Positions 9,370-19,900 of a stretch of DNA of 59,985 nucleotides are shown piece by piece (the first letter of the stretch is position 1; each line of letters opens with the position of its first letter). The position numbers were made by a program, and so were the translations under genes. The notes below the pieces were generated by a model, which saw nothing but the letters and a program-made list of their open reading frames with translations, ran no database searches and was not told the origin of the DNA. Source of the DNA: Planosporangium mesophilum (GTDB taxonomy: Bacteria; Actinomycetota; Actinomycetes; Mycobacteriales; Micromonosporaceae); assembly GCF_016863255.1 (NCBI RefSeq), contig NZ_BOON01000057.1:1-59985 (forward strand), read 5' to 3'.

Positions 9370-9887
9370 GTACCGCATCGGCGAACTCCGCCCGAGTCGC
9401 GGAGCTCATGGCGGCGCTGGATGCCTACCGGCCTGCGCGGCAGGCGTTCCTGGCCACGCTCGGCCTGCCGGCGTCCAATCGCGATCCCTTCGCTGAGTTC
9501 AGCGAACAGCTTGTCGCTGCCCTCACTGGCGGAATCTTGGCTGCCAGTCGGGTCCAGGCCGGGCATGATCTCGTACTGGTAGACGGGATGAAGGTGCAGG
9601 TGCGTTACCTGGCCAACCCTGCCGGCACCTGGATCAACGAGCACCTCGTCCATCGGATCCCGGGCGTTGAGTGGTACACCCTCGTGCTGCTGGAGGCGTT
9701 TTCCGTCGTCGGAATACTCGCGTTCCCGACCGAGGGCCTCGCCCCGATCTGCCAGGCACTGGGAAAGCGGCATCCGAGACAGGAGGAAACCGTGCAGTTC
9801 ACCCGCCGCAACTGGTGGACGATTCGCGATGAACCACAGCGGTTTCGAGCCCTCGGCATGCACATATGGCTGCCACCGTTCGTCTGA
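9366..9887 (+). CDS. Small protein with possible degenerate PD-(D/E)XK fold
   Basis: The 173-aa protein is translationally coupled to the GIY-YIG gene (ATGA at 9366-9369). I do not recognise a named family. The middle resembles a restriction-endonuclease-like core: acidic helix residues E44/E47, D68 in AGHDLVLVDG, then the strand KVQVRY, where Q78-V-R80 stands in for the canonical E-x-K. This QxK-like variant occurs in some nuclease families, but here Lys is replaced by Arg, so catalysis is uncertain. Short aromatic strands follow (VEWYTLVLLEAFSVVGILAF). It may be a partner or regulator of the upstream nuclease. The CDS itself is secure; the fold is inferred by eye. Confidence 0.7.
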   Translation: MSTASANSARVAELMAALDAYRPARQAFLATLGLPASNRDPFAEFSEQLVAALTGGILAASRVQAGHDLVLVDGMKVQVRYLANPAGTWINEHLVHRIPGVEWYTLVLLEAFSVVGILAFPTEGLAPICQALGKRHPRQEETVQFTRRNWWTIRDEPQRFRALGMHIWLPPFV

Positions 9888-9947
9888 CTCCGACTGATCG
9901 TGGGCTTCGATCCTTCACGCCGACAAGACCCTGTTTCTCCCGCGGAT

Positions 9948-12239
9948 TCAGCTGCCGTCAGACGACTGTTCCGCTTCTGGTTCGGCGAGTAGTTCAGCTG
10001 CCCGGCGTACGACCTCCGCATAGATGGTTTCCTTTACCGTCTCCGCGGCCTTCTGCCGTAACTCATCGGCGAGCGCCTGAGCGATGGATTCAACGAGCGG
10101 CGTCGGTCGTGACCTGATAGGCCGGGTAGCGACAGGCACAGGGGCAGGAGTGGAAGTAGCGGCAGAGGCAAGCGCCTGATCTTTCGACACCTCCTGGAGG
10201 ACTTTCTCCCGTGGGCTCTCCACCGGCTCTGCGGGCAGGTTGAGGTGTCGTACCGCCGGGTCGGCATATATGACCTCGAGATACTTCGTGGTACGGGTGA
10301 GCGCGATGTAGAGCAGCCGCTCGCCACGCGGATCGGCCTGGACGATCTCGGCCGGCTCCACGACGATGACGCTGTCGAACTCGAGTCCCTTGGCGCCGTG
10401 CGGACTGACTACATTGATGGAACTGCCGAGTTCGCCCTGGTCTGCGTCCCGCCAGTCCACCTCCTGCTCGTTCAGTTCTCGCTCCACCTCCGCCCGGCAG
10501 GAGTCAGCACAGACGATGCCGACAAACCTGCCCTTCCCGGCGTGGGACTGTGCCATCCGTACGGCGGTCCTAGCGCGGTCTTCCCGCGTCACGTGGTGCA
10601 GGCCGGGATCGGCAGGCCCGATACGCACGACGGCCGGTTTTGCGACCTCAGGGGCGGCCGTCGTGAGGAGTGGCGCCGCGAACTCATATACCTGCCGCGG
10701 AACGCGGTAGCCGTACTTGAGCTCCTCCACCTTGTGCAGTTGCTTGCGGGGTAGGTTCGCGAGGACATCCTTCCAGCTGTCGCGCGCTGAGGCGCCCGTT
10801 GACTGGGCGATGTCTCCGACGAGCGTGATGGCTCCGCTGCTTGACCGCCGCGCAATAGATCGGAGCTGCATGGCGGACAAGTCCTGCGCCTCGTCGACGA
10901 CGATCAGACCGTACTTGTTCGGCTCGCCCTGGATGAGGTGGTCGGCCTCGTCCAGTAGGGCGAGGTCAGCCTGGCTCCATACCTCCTCGGTGACACTTGT
11001 CCGCGGCCGCCGGTGCAGCAGACTGAGCTCCTCGTCGCTGAAGTCGCCCTCGCCTGCCGAGGAAAGGCGTTCCCGGGTCGCGAAGAGCTCCCGCAGCAGA
11101 CCTGCGGCGGTGACGCGCGGCCACATCCGCTCGGTCAGCTCCTGGGCCGTCGTTTCCCGGACTGCGGCCGGCAGATCGCGGGCCTCATGATGGATCAGCG
11201 TTGAGAGCGTGTCAGCCAGGGAGCGGCGCCGGATGGCGTAGGGGCCACGTTGATCCAGTGCGGTCCGGAACGCCAGGTTCACGGCGTCCACGGTCAAGCG
11301 CAGGGGGCGAGCCCCGACCCGAAGCCCGTCGACCGTCGCCTCAGTCGGTGGTGACACCTTCAACGACAGCGCTCTCCGGATAAGTCTGCTCATCCGCGCT
11401 TCGCCCTTGAGGCGGATGGTCTCAAGCTTCTCTGCTCGCCCGACGGTGATCGACGGGGCCAGGTCAGCGACCGTGACGTGCCTGACGTCGTGGTCACCGA
11501 GACTCGGCAGTACACCCTTGATGTACCGGGTGAAGGTCCTGTTGGGTCCCACGACCAGCACGTTGTGCGGTGCCAGATTCTGGCGGAGGTTGTACAGGAG
11601 CCAGGACACCCGGTGCATCGCGATCGCGGTTTTGCCGGTGCCCGGGCCGCCCTGGATCACCAGTACCTGATCCATCGGTGCGGTGATGAGCTCATACTGG
11701 GCGGCTTGGATGGTGCGGACGATGTCACGCATCTCGCCTGAGCGCTTGTAGTCGAGCTCCTGGAGCAGCGACCCGTCTGGCCCTTGAAAGGGTTCCTTGA
11801 CCGTCGATTCCAAGGCCGCGACCTGGCGCGCTAGCGCCTTGAAGACGACTTCCTCGAAGTCGACAAGCTTGTGGCCTTCCATCTTGAAGGTCCGCTTGCT
11901 CCGTAGCCCCAGCGGATTCTGATGGTTGGCCTTGAAGTACGGCTCGGCTGCGGGCAGCTTCCAGTTGATCACGAGCATACGACCGTCGTCGGCTCTGACC
12001 GACGCATGTCCGATGTACAGGGACATATCGCTGTCGACCACCCGCCCGATGGCGACCGGGGCGTCGGGAGAGCCGAGGGAGTCGCTGAGTCGCGTGCCCT
12101 CGTTGGAGATCTTGCCGCGACGGTGCCCGTTGGCCTTAGCTCCGGTACCGTCCAGGCGCAGTTCCCGCTTCTGCTCGCGAATCTGCCGCGCATGGTTGAG
12201 GTAGGCCTGTTCCCGGGCCAGCTCATCCGCCTTGGGCAT
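9948..12239 (-). CDS. HelD-type superfamily 1 helicase/ATPase
   Basis: The 763-aa protein is a UvrD-like SF1 ATPase of the HelD group, which binds RNA polymerase and recycles stalled or rifamycin-bound enzyme in Gram-positive bacteria. An N-terminal coiled-coil helix (EQAYLNHARQIREQKREL) comes first. Walker A is QGGPGTGKTAIA at about residue 200. Motif II is VVDEAQDLSAMQ, followed by LVGDIAQSTG. Motifs V/VI are SPHGAKGLEFD and LLYIALTRTTKY. The ATG at 12239 has GGAGG eight bases upstream and was chosen over GTG starts 6 or 8 codons earlier. A TTGACG hexamer lies upstream at 12310-12315, but no good -10 box was found, and no rifamycin-associated inverted element is apparent. The C-terminal tail is Glu/Ala-rich. 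Whether it serves RNA polymerase or DNA repair cannot be told from sequence. Confidence 0.85.
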   Translation of the reverse strand: MPKADELAREQAYLNHARQIREQKRELRLDGTGAKANGHRRGKISNEGTRLSDSLGSPDAPVAIGRVVDSDMSLYIGHASVRADDGRMLVINWKLPAAEPYFKANHQNPLGLRSKRTFKMEGHKLVDFEEVVFKALARQVAALESTVKEPFQGPDGSLLQELDYKRSGEMRDIVRTIQAAQYELITAPMDQVLVIQGGPGTGKTAIAMHRVSWLLYNLRQNLAPHNVLVVGPNRTFTRYIKGVLPSLGDHDVRHVTVADLAPSITVGRAEKLETIRLKGEARMSRLIRRALSLKVSPPTEATVDGLRVGARPLRLTVDAVNLAFRTALDQRGPYAIRRRSLADTLSTLIHHEARDLPAAVRETTAQELTERMWPRVTAAGLLRELFATRERLSSAGEGDFSDEELSLLHRRPRTSVTEEVWSQADLALLDEADHLIQGEPNKYGLIVVDEAQDLSAMQLRSIARRSSSGAITLVGDIAQSTGASARDSWKDVLANLPRKQLHKVEELKYGYRVPRQVYEFAAPLLTTAAPEVAKPAVVRIGPADPGLHHVTREDRARTAVRMAQSHAGKGRFVGIVCADSCRAEVERELNEQEVDWRDADQGELGSSINVVSPHGAKGLEFDSVIVVEPAEIVQADPRGERLLYIALTRTTKYLEVIYADPAVRHLNLPAEPVESPREKVLQEVSKDQALASAATSTPAPVPVATRPIRSRPTPLVESIAQALADELRQKAAETVKETIYAEVVRRAAELLAEPEAEQSSDGS

Positions 12240-12435
12240 TCCTTGGACCTCCGCCACGTTCACCGAACGACGTCACTACAGTCGGTGCATGTACCTTAGG
12301 GGGTCGGGGCGTCAATTTCTTCAGCCCTACGGTCAATGTCAGGAACCTAGGTACAGCGCCCTAATCGTCCGGCTTGGTGTCGACGATCTTTGATCGTTGT
12401 CAAGGGTTAACCGATAGCCGACGGCCGTGACCGGT

Positions 12436-15400
12436 TCATCCCGCCGCGACCCGCGCAGCATGGAACACATCGGCAGGCAACGGCTTGTCCAACTTCCACA
12501 GGATCCGCATCGGCCGGTCCCCGCTGTGCTGCACGTACCGCATCCGTCCGGCGTACAGGAACGGCGGCACCCCAAGGTCGCCGTCGCTCTCCTTGCTCTC
12601 CCGCAGGAACAGGTGCACCGACGAACCCCGGGAAGCGTGGTTCACATACCGCTGGCCGGTCGGCGATGCCGTGGACGTGGTGCTCTGCGACTCCCACTGG
12701 AACAGCTCAGGTGTGATGGCCCGGTCCTCGTACATGGTGGTGGGGGAGTAGTGCTCCAGGGTCTTGTTCAGCGTGACGAAGAACAGGTCGGCCTGTTCGG
12801 CCTCGACCCACTTCACGCCTTCGCGCACCGGTGCGGTGACCCCGAAGGCGGCGCGCACCTCGTCGCGGCTGTAGCGCGCGTGCAGCGTCAACGGAATCCG
12901 GCCGGAGAGGTCGATGGGCCGGCCGACCCGGTGGATCCGCGACCGCAGCACCGAAGCCACCTGCCGCAGTTCATCGCAGCGCGAAGGAACGGCCCACAGC
13001 CGCTCCAACCCTTCCTCGGCCTCGCCTGACGAGCCCCACAGCAACGCGTGCAGCATGGCAGCCAAGCGCCCAGCGGGCGGCCGCGAGCCGCTAACCACCT
13101 CTGACAGAAGGTCCAGTCGCCGGACGTCGTCGAGGTGCAGCATCCGCCCGATCGCCGAACTCAGCCCGGCATCATGCGGTCCGGGCGGGGACACATCGAG
13201 CCCGGCGAGGCGCCGCAACCCGGCCCATCCGCCGCGAGCCTTGGAGCGGTACAGATCCTCCAGCTCAAGCCCGGTCTCGGCGAGGAAGGTCTCGAGGCTG
13301 ACGTCCCCGAGCCGGCGCAGTTCCGCGGTGACGTCCTGCCACCGCAGCCGCAGCGCCGCCTGCACATTGCGCAGCACGACCTGCTTCGCGACCGGGTCCA
13401 GCTGGATGTGGCAGCCGGCCGGCAGGGTGGGGAAGTCGTGTTCGACGTCGCGGGCCAGTTCACGCCGGCTGATGCCGGTGATCGCGCGGTACCGGAGGTC
13501 GAAGCGAAAGTCGGCGTGCTGGCCGCCGATGAAGTCCAGGACGGACAGGCACGGCTTTCCGTCGGCGAGCCGCAGACCGCGCCCGAGCTGCTGCAGGAAG
13601 ATGGTCGCGCTCTCGGTCGGACGCAGCATCAGGATCGTGTCCACCGCCGGCAGGTCGATGCCTTCGTTGAACAGGTCGACGGTGAAGAGTGCCTTCACCT
13701 CGCCCCGGGTCAGCCGCTTCACGGCCTCGTCGTGGCTGACCTCCCCGGGCCGGGAGGTGACGGCGAGCGCCGGTACACCGGCTCGCTGGAACCAGTCGGC
13801 CATGAACTCGGCGTGCTGGATGCTGACGCAGAACCCGAGGGCGCGCATCCGGTTGACGTCGACCTTGTCACGCACCGCCTGCAGGATGAGCCGGGCCCGG
13901 GCGTGGTGGCCGGTGTACAGGTGACTCAGCTGGCCCTGGTCGTACCCTTGCCCACGCTTCCACCGGATCGTGGACAGGTCGACGTCGTCGTGGATGCCGA
14001 AGTACTGGAACGGCGCCAGCAGTTGTCGTTCCAGCGCCTCCCATAGCCGTAGCTCGACCGAGGTGCGCCCATTGAACCAGCCTCGGATGTCCTGGCCGTC
14101 CGAGCGCTCGGGCGTCGCGGTCAGCCCCAGCAGGACGCGCGGTTTCAAATGGTTGAGCAGCCGGGCGTACGTCGGGGCCTGAGCGTGGTGGAACTCGTCG
14201 ACGATGACCATGTCGAACCGGGCCGGATCAAGCTCGTCGAGGTCGCGCCGGTGCAGCGACTGCACGGACGCGAACACGTGCCGCCACTCGTTCGGCCGTT
14301 CGCCGCCGACGAATGTCTCGCCGAAGCTCCCGTCGCGCAGCACGTGCCGGAACACCGACCGGCTCTGCTGCAGGATGCGCTCTTGATGCGCGACAAACAA
14401 AAGCGAGTTGACCGTACCGGCGTCGCGCAGCCGCTTGTAGTCCAGCGCGGCGACGACGGTCTTTCCGGTACCGGTCGCCATCACGACCAGGTTGCGCCAG
14501 TGGTCGTGCACCTCCCGCTCGGCGGCCAGCTCGTCGAGGATTTCCCGCTGGTAGCCGTACGGCCGCACGTCGAGGCTGGTGATGTCGATGGCCAGCCCTG
14601 GGGAGCCGGTGCCGGACTCGAGCTGCAGCGCCTGGCGGAGCCGGCCGCCGTCGCGCTGCGGGAGGTACTCCTCGAACGCCGGGTCGTCCCAGTACTCGTC
14701 GAAGGTTGCCTCGAACGTGTCGAGGATGTGCGGCTGTTCGAGCGCGGCGATCCGCACGTTCCATTCGAGGCCGTCGACCAGCGCAGACTTCGAGAGGTTG
14801 GACGAGCCGACGTACGCGGTACTCGCGCCAGTGTGGCGCCGGAACAGCCAGGCCTTGGCGTGCAGCCGGGTCGTCTTCGTCTCGTACGACACGCGGATCT
14901 CGGCGCCCAGTTGGACGAGCCGGTCCAGCGCCCGCTGATCCGTCGCCCCCATGTACGTCGTCGTGATGATCCTGAGCCTGCCGCCCCGCTCGATCAGTTG
15001 GCGGATGGGCTCCTCCAGCAGCCGAACGCCGTGCCACTTGATGAAGGCGCACAGCAGGTCCACCTCATCGGCCGAGGCCATCTCGGTGGCCACCTCGTGC
15101 CCAATGCGCGGCTGTCGACGCCCATTGACCAGCAGCGCCCCGGCCGACAGCGGAGTCTCGGGGCGGGGCGGAAACACGACCGAGGCGGGCGCCGCCGGCC
15201 GGTCCACGATGGCTCGCAGCAACAGGTCAGGCGGCGTGGCGACGAGGTCGGCCGGTTCGACGGCCGCAGGGGAGAGGTCGGCTATCGCCTCGGCGATCCG
15301 GTTGGCGATCTCCACCTGGCGGGCCAGCCGCTCCCGGTCGTCGCCGGAGACGGCCTTCAGCGCCCGATGGGTCAGCCCTGCGATGTGGCGGGACAGCACG

Positions 15401-15522
15401 ACGTCGGCGTCGGACGGGTCAAGCCGTTGCCGATCTACCAGGTCTCGGGCGACCGGCAGCATTTGCTCGTCGAGTCGACGGGTGATGAGGTGCTCGTATG
15501 CGCCGCGTGCAAGATCCGTCAC
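12436..15522 (-). CDS. PLD-like nuclease + DEAD/DEAH helicase + DUF3427 protein
   Basis: This 1028-aa protein combines three modules. The N-terminal third holds a PLD-like nuclease unit with one clear half-site (LHAKAWLFRR, then YVGSSNLSKSALVDG). The centre is an SF2 helicase with Walker A MATGTGKTVVAA, motif II IVDEFHHAQA, motif III LGLTATPERSDG and motif VI QLGRGLRLADGK. The C-terminus matches the DUF3427 region (VKWVEAEQADLFFVTLNK through SSVHLFLRESK). The start is GTG at 15522; no strong Shine-Dalgarno is visible. Related multi-domain helicases occur in bacterial defence islands and resemble type I or III restriction translocases without a methylase. It is transcribed divergently from a PD-(D/E)XK protein gene. 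Domain calls are firm; a role in defence is inference. Confidence 0.88.
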   Translation of the reverse strand: MTDLARGAYEHLITRRLDEQMLPVARDLVDRQRLDPSDADVVLSRHIAGLTHRALKAVSGDDRERLARQVEIANRIAEAIADLSPAAVEPADLVATPPDLLLRAIVDRPAAPASVVFPPRPETPLSAGALLVNGRRQPRIGHEVATEMASADEVDLLCAFIKWHGVRLLEEPIRQLIERGGRLRIITTTYMGATDQRALDRLVQLGAEIRVSYETKTTRLHAKAWLFRRHTGASTAYVGSSNLSKSALVDGLEWNVRIAALEQPHILDTFEATFDEYWDDPAFEEYLPQRDGGRLRQALQLESGTGSPGLAIDITSLDVRPYGYQREILDELAAEREVHDHWRNLVVMATGTGKTVVAALDYKRLRDAGTVNSLLFVAHQERILQQSRSVFRHVLRDGSFGETFVGGERPNEWRHVFASVQSLHRRDLDELDPARFDMVIVDEFHHAQAPTYARLLNHLKPRVLLGLTATPERSDGQDIRGWFNGRTSVELRLWEALERQLLAPFQYFGIHDDVDLSTIRWKRGQGYDQGQLSHLYTGHHARARLILQAVRDKVDVNRMRALGFCVSIQHAEFMADWFQRAGVPALAVTSRPGEVSHDEAVKRLTRGEVKALFTVDLFNEGIDLPAVDTILMLRPTESATIFLQQLGRGLRLADGKPCLSVLDFIGGQHADFRFDLRYRAITGISRRELARDVEHDFPTLPAGCHIQLDPVAKQVVLRNVQAALRLRWQDVTAELRRLGDVSLETFLAETGLELEDLYRSKARGGWAGLRRLAGLDVSPPGPHDAGLSSAIGRMLHLDDVRRLDLLSEVVSGSRPPAGRLAAMLHALLWGSSGEAEEGLERLWAVPSRCDELRQVASVLRSRIHRVGRPIDLSGRIPLTLHARYSRDEVRAAFGVTAPVREGVKWVEAEQADLFFVTLNKTLEHYSPTTMYEDRAITPELFQWESQSTTSTASPTGQRYVNHASRGSSVHLFLRESKESDGDLGVPPFLYAGRMRYVQHSGDRPMRILWKLDKPLPADVFHAARVAAG

Positions 15523-15719
15523 CGGGGCAACGTACGCCAGTTTCGATGATCGCGTCGATCACCCGACGTGCTACTACTCGGCGCCGGAGAATTCGGTTGC
15601 TGGCTAGTGGCGGGATTGGTCATGCGACGGTGCAACCGGTTAACCCTGCCCCGGCAAACCCATCCTGACTGTCACAGTGATTCCCGCAAAGCGGCACCGG
15701 CCGCTGCACATCAAGGCCG

Positions 15720-16916
15720 ATGGCGGGGGATGGCGTGGACGTCGACAAGCTGACAACGGAACTGGCGGCGTACGAATACGCGCGCCTCTGGGACGTGACG
15801 GACCCTCGCAGCGTCGCGGAGTGGGTCTTCAGCAGCCCCGATGATTTCGAGGACTTCGAAGCGCTCCCGGCCGCGGCCGCGGCCCTGGACCAGATGCGGG
15901 CCGCGTTCAGGAGCGAGTCGGATGACGACCGGTTCGAGGCGACCGCGCTGGCGTTTGCTGGAACGGCGATCCGCTTGACTGTGCCGGTGGCCGCCCGGAC
16001 CGGCGGTGAGCGCTGGGCGCTGACGGGCAACGACGGAACGGTCGACAAGTGGCTCCGGCTGACGGTGGGAGATACGGAAGCCCTCATCGTCGCCTGGGGG
16101 CCCGGCCGGTTCTTCCTCCAGCTGCGCCTGGCCTCCTCCCCAATGAAGGCGGCGCTGAAATCGGGCAGCCTCAGCGAGGATGACTTGGTGATCTTCAAAG
16201 GCACTGATTTGCTGCGGTCCTTCGCCCGCGATGCCGTTCGGTATTACATCGATGACGTCGAGAACGCCAAGTGGTTTGTCGATCAGCCGGCGGTCGTCCA
16301 GGCGGCGCGGCTGATGAACGCTCGGCTGGCGGCGGCTGCTGCGCGCTTACCGCGTACCTCCAGGCACGACCCGGAGCTTGCCGCCCGGGCCTGGGCGGCC
16401 GCCGAGGTGCTGTATTTCGATTCTGATGTCGAGCTTCCGACCCTCCCCGACGAGGACCTGCTCGACGCCGAGCCGACCGGCTTCGACCGGCCCTACCGCG
16501 GCAAGCCTGCCGAGGGCGACTACCCCGAGGTCCAGCCGACCAGCCCGGCCGCCCGCGAGCGGGCCAACGCCGAGCACGACGCGCTCTGCCGTCAACTGAT
16601 TGCTCACCTGTCAAAGCGGGGCATCGAGGCGGGAGAGCTGACGAGCCCGCCGGTCGACGTGGCCTGGCGCGGCGCGAACAACCGACAGGTCATCGCGGAG
16701 ATCAAGAGCTGCTTCGACGGCAACGACACCGACCAACTGCGGCTCGGGTTGGGGCAGCTCCTGGAGTACCGGCAACGGCTGGCCGGCGCGGGCGTGACGG
16801 CCGACGCCATTCTGCTCGTCACCCGGGTGAAAGACCCTTTCTGGTACGAGATCTGCCGCAGTGTCGACATAAGGCTCCTCGCAGGTGACGACGAAGCCAC
16901 CTGGGATCTCGGATAA
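15720..16916 (+). CDS. Uncharacterised protein with C-terminal PD-(D/E)XK nuclease core
   Basis: The 398-aa protein has an acidic N-terminal region of unknown fold and a C-terminal restriction-endonuclease-like core. That core has D313 (PPVDVAWRG), then E327-I-K329 (VIAEIKSCF), followed by a helix with QLLEYRQRL that is typical after the E-x-K strand. The order D-x(13)-ExK is the classical catalytic arrangement for Mg-dependent DNA cleavage. The ATG at 15720 starts just before a regular coding pattern. The gene lies 82 bases upstream of the AddB-like nuclease gene on the same strand, so it may form an operon with the AddAB-like pair. I do not recognise the N-terminal family. Confidence 0.78.
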   Translation: MAGDGVDVDKLTTELAAYEYARLWDVTDPRSVAEWVFSSPDDFEDFEALPAAAAALDQMRAAFRSESDDDRFEATALAFAGTAIRLTVPVAARTGGERWALTGNDGTVDKWLRLTVGDTEALIVAWGPGRFFLQLRLASSPMKAALKSGSLSEDDLVIFKGTDLLRSFARDAVRYYIDDVENAKWFVDQPAVVQAARLMNARLAAAAARLPRTSRHDPELAARAWAAAEVLYFDSDVELPTLPDEDLLDAEPTGFDRPYRGKPAEGDYPEVQPTSPAARERANAEHDALCRQLIAHLSKRGIEAGELTSPPVDVAWRGANNRQVIAEIKSCFDGNDTDQLRLGLGQLLEYRQRLAGAGVTADAILLVTRVKDPFWYEICRSVDIRLLAGDDEATWDLG

Positions 16917-16998
16917 GCCTCAACCGACATAACTCTCTGCCGATCTCCCTGCGTGCCGGGCGCACCCGCGCCTGCACCCCTGGGGAGGCGGTCGAGTC

Positions 16999-19900
16999 GT
17001 GTCGGTGGTGTGGACCCGCTACGGCGCCCCGTCCTACGCGGCCCTCCGCGCCGAGCTCGCCGACCTCAAGGCGGACAACCCCCTCACCCCGGTGACCGTA
17101 CTGGTACCGACCCACCTGTCCGGTGTCGTCACCCGGCGCACGCTGGCCGAAGGGCTGAACGGACGAACGGGCATCGCGGCGCTGTCGGTACTGACCCTCG
17201 ACCGGCTGGCCGAGCGCCTGGCCGTCCCGATCCTCGTCGCCGGTGGCCGGCGGCGCCCGGTGACGGACGCGGTCCTCGCCGCCGCTTGGCGGGACGTGCT
17301 GGCAGAGGATGCCGGCGTCTTCGCCCCGGTCAAGGACCATCCTGCGACGGTGCGGGCGCTTGTTGCCGCCCATCGTGAACTCCGTGAGGTGGACGAGAAC
17401 TCCCTCACCGCGGTCGAAAGGAGCGGCGAGGAGATCGCCGCCGACGTGGTACGCCACCACCGGAGAGTCGTCGCGCGGCTGGTCGAAGGCTGGTACGACG
17501 TCGCGGACCTGCGCCGGGCCGCGGTGCAGGCGTTACAGCACTGCCCTGCACTGGCGCGCGAGATCGGTACGGTAGTGCTGTTCCAGCCGCAGGAACTGTC
17601 CCTCGGAGCGTCGGCTCTCGTCACCGCGCTAGCAGACGCTGGCGACGTGCGGACGGTTGCGGCGCTGGCCGGCGACGAGCGCGCCGATGCCGGAATCGAG
17701 CGCTGCCTGCGTCAAAAGCACACGACGACATTGAAGGCGCCAACGGCCAGCCGGATTCTGCACGCCTCGGACGCCGACGACGAGGTGCGCTGCGTTATCC
17801 GGGAAGTCACAAAGGCACTCCAGACCAGACCGGCCCACCGCATCGCGGTGCTGTACGGATCGTCCCAGCCCTATGCCCGGCTGCTGGCCGAACACCTGGC
17901 TGCCGCGAAACTACCGTGGAACGGCAGCGGCGTACGCCCGACGATCGAGCGCACCCTTGCCCGCGTACTGCTCGATGTTCTCGACCTGCCGAAACTCAAC
18001 TGGCGCCGCGACGCGGTTCTCGCCGTGCTGTCCGCGGCACCGGTGCGCGACGGACACGGGAAAGACGGCGACGGGAAAGACGGCGACGGGAAAGACGGCC
18101 ACGGGCAACGGGTACCGGCGGCGCGCTGGGAGCGGATCTCGCGGACCGCCGGGGTCGTCGCCGGCACCGACTGGGACACCCGGCTCAAGGCGTACGCGGC
18201 GCTGGAGCGCGCCGCCGTGGATCGGCAGGAGGCCGGTAGCGAGCGCCGGGAGCGTAACGCCGAGTCCGCCGAGGCCCTCGGCCGGTTCGTCAGAGGGTTG
18301 CAGGAACGGCTGCGGGACGGCGAGAGCCTGCGCTCGTGGGCCGACCTGTCGGCCTGGGCGCTCGGGCTGTACGAGGCCCTGGTCGGCAACCTCGACGGCG
18401 AGGGCGGGCTGCCGGAGGACGAGCACCGCGCGGCGGAGAAGGTCACCCGGACCCTGACCGGCCTGGCCGGCCTCGACACGGTGGAGAACACCGCGAGCCT
18501 CGCCGCGCTGCGCCTCACGCTCGAACTGGAACTCGCCGGCGACCTGCCCCGGCACGGCAGATTCGGCAACGGCATCCTGGTCACCGGATTGTCCGGTGCG
18601 ATCGGGCTCGACGCCGACCTCGTCTTCGTCGTCGGGGTCGCGGAGGATCTGGTACCCGGACGGATGCGCCCCGACGCGCTGCTGCCCGAGCGGGTCCGCG
18701 CGCTGACCGGCGGCCAACTGGCGCCGCCGCGGGAGCGGCTCGACCGCCAGCGCCGCCACCTGCTGGCCGCGCTCGCCGCCGCGCCCGAGTGTGTCGTGTC
18801 GTTTCCCCGGGGCAACCTGCGCAAGAGCAGTACCCGGCTGCCGTCGCGGTGGCTGCTGCCATCGCTGCGCGCGCTGTCCGGAAGGGCACAGGTCGACGCC
18901 ACTCGCTGGCAGGAACTGCCGGGCCTGGACGGGTCGCCGTCGTACGCGGCCAGCCTGACCCACACCGATCAGCTTGCCAGCGAACACGAGTGGCGGGTGC
19001 GCGCCGCGGCCGCCGATCCCGAGGCGCTGACAACTGACCCGATCGTCAAGGCGGCCAACCAGATGCTGGAGGCGCGGCGAGGCGACGCGCTGACCCGCTT
19101 CGACGGCGACCTGTCCGGGCACGACCTGCCCGACCCGACCGGCGACCGTACCGTGTCGCCGACCGCGCTAGAAGCGTGGGTGCGGTGCCCGCACGCGTAC
19201 TTCCTCGGGCGGATCCTGCGCGTCGAGCCGGTGGAGTCACCCGAGGAGCTCGTCGAGATCACGCCGCTGGAGGTCGGCAACCTCATGCACGCCGCCCTCG
19301 ACCGGTTCTTCACGTCTCAGGAAGCCCGGGAAGCTCAGGAAGCGTCCGTAGGTACACGGTGGAGCGCCGGTCAGCGCGCCGAGCTGGCCCGGATCGCCAC
19401 CGAGGTCGGCGACGAGCTGACCGCCCGCGGCGCCACCGGCCACCCGCTGCTGTGGCGCCAGGAGCTGGCTCGCATCCTCGTCCACCTCGACGGGTTCCTC
19501 GACGACGACGAGGCGCTGCGCGCCGGTACCGGCAGGCGGCAGGTACGGTCGGAGCTCGCCTTCGGGATGCGCGGCGTGGACGCCGTCCCGGTCGCCCTGC
19601 CGGACGGCCGGGTGGTCCACTTCAAGGGGAGCGCCGACCGGGTGGACCTGGTCGGGGACAGCATCGTGATCGTCGACTACAAGACCGGGAGCGCGCGCGG
19701 TTTCCAGGGCATCTGCGAGGCCGATCCCACCCTGAAGGGGAGCAAGCTCCAGCTTCCGGTGTACGCGTATGCCGCCCGTGCCGCCCTGGGCGTACCGGAC
19801 GCGACGGTGTCGGCCGAGTACTGGTTCCTCCGCAAGGATGCCGGCAGGCGCAGGACCCTGGAGCTCACCCCGCAGGTGGAGCGGGCGTACGCGGAGGTGC

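Noticed and set aside
12264-12435. Rifamycin-associated element or clear promoter upstream of the HelD-type gene
   Set aside because: A TTGACG hexamer exists, but neither the expected inverted repeat nor a -10 box at correct spacing was seen.
18049-18108. CRISPR-like repeat array
   Set aside because: Repeats are contiguous 15-base units inside a coding region with no spacers.
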